Source: a virus. Taken from it: 22,718 bases of DNA. Location of the stretch: positions 1 to 22,718 of IMG/VR virus record IMGVR_UViG_3300037232_000032; one strand, given 5' to 3'. This document shows, one piece after another, positions 21,482 through 22,718 of the stretch; the first letter of the stretch is position 1, and each line of letters opens with the position of its first letter. The position numbers were made by a program, and so were the translations under genes. The notes under the pieces are model-generated. The model saw only the letters and a list, made by a program, of their open reading frames with translations. It was not told the DNA's origin and ran no database searches.

Positions 21482-22018
21482 CTAAAAACCGATTAACGGG
21501 TTCGCCTCAGACTCAATAGCATTTACCAGCCGAATCTTGAAAGCCAAATCATCAAGGTTCTCTGGGCTGCCATTCAAGGGCGTTTCAGGGTCTAAACGAC
21601 CCTCTCGTCCTTTATTCATGCCATTGTTGCATTTTGCCCTGATGCAAGAGGGCATTTTGCCCTGACCATTACCAGAGACTAAATACATAGATTGCAGGTG
21701 TGGATAATTAACCCGATACCACTTCGTTCTGTCCCTTTGATATTCGTTAAAATGGCCTGAGATAATCAATTCGAGTTTTTCAAGGCGGGTAATGGTTCGC
21801 TTGATGGTGTCCACGGCCCAAAATGGGAATTGTTTTTGCCAGTTCTCATAAGTGTTAAAGGTCCAGTGGTGGCCGTCCTTAAAATTCCGTTCGGCCCTGC
21901 GATTTATCTCGGTCCAGTAATGAATTTGTTGAAGGATAATGGCCTCATTAAGGCCAATGCGGACGGCTAGTTCGGGGATAACTACAAGGGGTTGCGAATC
22001 AAGAAGCAGCTTGCTCAT
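21482..22018 (-). CDS. Winged-helix phage replication protein
   Basis: The N-terminal 110 residues match a phage replication/DnaD-like winged-helix pattern that I know from many phages: L-V-V-I-P-E-L-A-V-R-I-G-L-N-E-A-I-I-L-Q-Q-I-H-Y-W, then T-F-N-T-Y-E-N-W-Q-K-Q-F-P-F-W, T-I-K-R-T-I-T-R-L-E-K and R-D-R-T-K-W-Y-R-V-N-Y. The protein (178 residues) probably binds the phage origin or recruits the helicase loader. The part from 115 on is variable, with a 14-base direct repeat (GCATTTTGCCCTGA on the plus strand, near 21629 and 21652). The start codon overlaps the lipoprotein stop codon, with GGAG 3 nt away. Confidence 0.75.
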   Translation of the reverse strand: MSKLLLDSQPLVVIPELAVRIGLNEAIILQQIHYWTEINRRAERNFKDGHHWTFNTYENWQKQFPFWAVDTIKRTITRLEKLELIISGHFNEYQRDRTKWYRVNYPHLQSMYLVSGNGQGKMPSCIRAKCNNGMNKGREGRLDPETPLNGSPENLDDLAFKIRLVNAIESEANPLIGF

Positions 22019-22266
22019 TATCTCCTACCCCTGCCGTGGTATGCGCCGCGATAGGCACCGCCGCGATAAGCGCCGCGATAGCCGCGATATCCGCCGCCGC
22101 CGTAATAACCGCCGCCATAAACCCAGGGCAGGCCGATAACAGGCTCGGGGAGCAGCAGGGGTGCGACAGCGACAGGGGCGTAGATGGGATTGCCGGCGGA
22201 GTCGAAGCCCGCGATACAACCTGCGAGGGCTAGGGGGAGAAGCAGGGGAAGAATCCATTTAATCAT
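22018..22266 (-). CDS. Small glycine/tyrosine-rich lipoprotein
   Basis: I use the ATG at 22266 (AGGAT 6 nt upstream). Residues 1-17 are a lipoprotein signal: M-I-K-W, a hydrophobic L-P-L-L-L-P-L-A-L core and the lipobox A-L-A-G-C, with Cys17 as the predicted lipid-modified residue and Ile at +2. The mature protein (66 residues) has a Pro/Val-rich middle and a C-terminus of Gly, Tyr and Arg repeats (Y-R-G-Y-R-G-A-Y-R-G-G-A-Y-R-G). It therefore should sit in the envelope. It is not a clear o-spanin, since no i-spanin is nearby. Superinfection exclusion is a plausible role for phage lipoproteins, but it is only an inference. Confidence 0.7.
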   Translation of the reverse strand: MIKWILPLLLPLALAGCIAGFDSAGNPIYAPVAVAPLLLPEPVIGLPWVYGGGYYGGGGYRGYRGAYRGGAYRGAYHGRGRR

Positions 22267-22311
22267 GGCACATCCTATACCATTTCTCGGGAGGATTAGC
22301 AACTATCCTGG

Positions 22312-22479
22312 TTAAAAAGGAAACCATGACCATTTCCCATAATCCCTATAATCTTTGTAGCAAAACCAGAACCATGCTAATACAAGGGCTATTATTACTC
22401 CAATTGTATAGGAGATAAGGGTATGCAATCCTTCACAGCATTCTGCAATAGGAGGGGTTGTTTGTGCTTGGGCCAGCAT
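22312..22479 (-). CDS. 55-residue single-pass membrane peptide
   Basis: A small frame begins 8 nt after the stop codon of W-V-x-x-F-L copy C. It codes for a short polar N-terminus with two adjacent cysteines (14, 15), a hydrophobic segment at about 21-40 (L-I-S-Y-T-I-G-V-I-I-A-L-V-L-A-W-F-W-F), and an aromatic, basic tail (Y-K-D-Y-R-D-Y-G-K-W-S-W-F). AAGGAG lies 13 nt before the ATG, which is longer than usual. The gene lies between the paralogue and the lipoprotein. Function unknown. Confidence 0.55.
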   Translation of the reverse strand: MLAQAQTTPPIAECCEGLHTLISYTIGVIIALVLAWFWFCYKDYRDYGKWSWFPF

Positions 22480-22487
22480 TGTGGATA

Positions 22488-22718
22488 TTAATCTCCTTGA
22501 AAATATGTCTCTGGGTCTAATAACTCAACTGATTCAATTATTGGGTTTGGTTGTGACGATACACCTAAAGCAACAAGAATATTTTTCAAAATAATCCTTT
22601 CTGGCTCATTAGGTGCCTGTTCTGGCCCATCGCCGAGACAAACGCCTTCATAATGCCAGAGGAAACGGCGCACCCATGCTTCAAGCGATTCTTTATCAGC
22701 AATCACCCAATTTGGGGT
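22488..22718 (-). CDS. W-V-x-x-F-L small phage protein, copy C (5' end outside window)
   Basis: The frame is open through the window edge, so the true start may lie outside; a GTG at 22706 is a possible start. The visible part contains L-E-A-W-V-R-R-F-L-W-H-Y-E-G, then P-N-E-P-E-R-I-I-L-K-N-I-L, and ends D-P-E-T-Y-F-Q-G-D. The first block matches copy A at most positions, and the end matches the Pro then [FY]-F motif of copies A and B. It is followed by a membrane peptide, as copy A is. Function unknown. Confidence 0.6.
   Translation of the reverse strand, partial: TPNWVIADKESLEAWVRRFLWHYEGVCLGDGPEQAPNEPERIILKNILVALGVSSQPNPIIESVELLDPETYFQGD

Noticed and set aside
21629-21666. 14-base direct repeat in the replication gene as a sign of frameshift
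   Set aside because: The main frame continues to a normal stop codon, and the C-terminal part of such proteins is often repetitive, so I see no need for a frameshift.

Overview
The window is part of the genome of a tailed, double-stranded DNA bacteriophage. Every gene I can support lies on the minus strand, with 4-8 nt overlaps and strong Shine-Dalgarno sites, so transcription runs from high to low coordinates. The late genes follow the order of Salmonella phage P22: small terminase candidate, large terminase, portal, scaffold, coat, gp4-type adaptor, gp10-type hub, then ejection-type proteins. I therefore read it as a P22-like podovirus of unknown host. A lipobox lipoprotein and a Sec-type signal peptide on a fibre-like protein suggest a Gram-negative host, which is an inference. 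The phage may be environmental or metagenomic.

Layout from right to left. 22.7-21.25 kb: early-type genes (a small conserved W-V-x-x-F-L protein, a membrane peptide, a lipoprotein, a winged-helix replication protein and a small unknown). 21.2 kb: one isolated, full-length 29-nt type I-E CRISPR repeat between two genes, with no array and no cas genes. 21.2-14.5 kb: DNA packaging and portal, interleaved with many small genes (zinc ribbons, membrane peptides, two more W-V-x-x-F-L paralogues) and an N-acetylglutamate-synthase-like acetyltransferase. A strong intrinsic terminator lies at about 14.4 kb. 14.4-11.4 kb: capsid module (decoration-like protein, scaffold, P22-type coat, second decoration-like protein), closed by a hairpin at 11.33 kb. 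11.3-8.7 kb: a two-gene glycan cassette, made of a three-domain glycosyltransferase/methyltransferase-like protein and an alpha-1,2-fucosyltransferase-like GT11 enzyme. 8.7-1 kb: connector, tail and ejection proteins, ending in a truncated protein with a peptidoglycan-hydrolase-like N-terminus.

The strongest unexpected signal is the solitary CRISPR repeat. It reads in the same direction as the genes, keeps the stem and the 8-nt crRNA handle of type I-E repeats, and sits just before the small terminase ribosome-binding site. It is a good candidate for an RNA-based anti-CRISPR or for a Cas6e site in the phage mRNA. Other notable points are the three-member family of small proteins with a conserved C-terminal motif, the glycan cassette, the arginine-pathway-like acetyltransferase, and the signal peptide on a fibre-like protein. 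No stretch of more than 300 bases lacks a gene, and I saw no tRNA, rRNA, integrase or insertion sequence.
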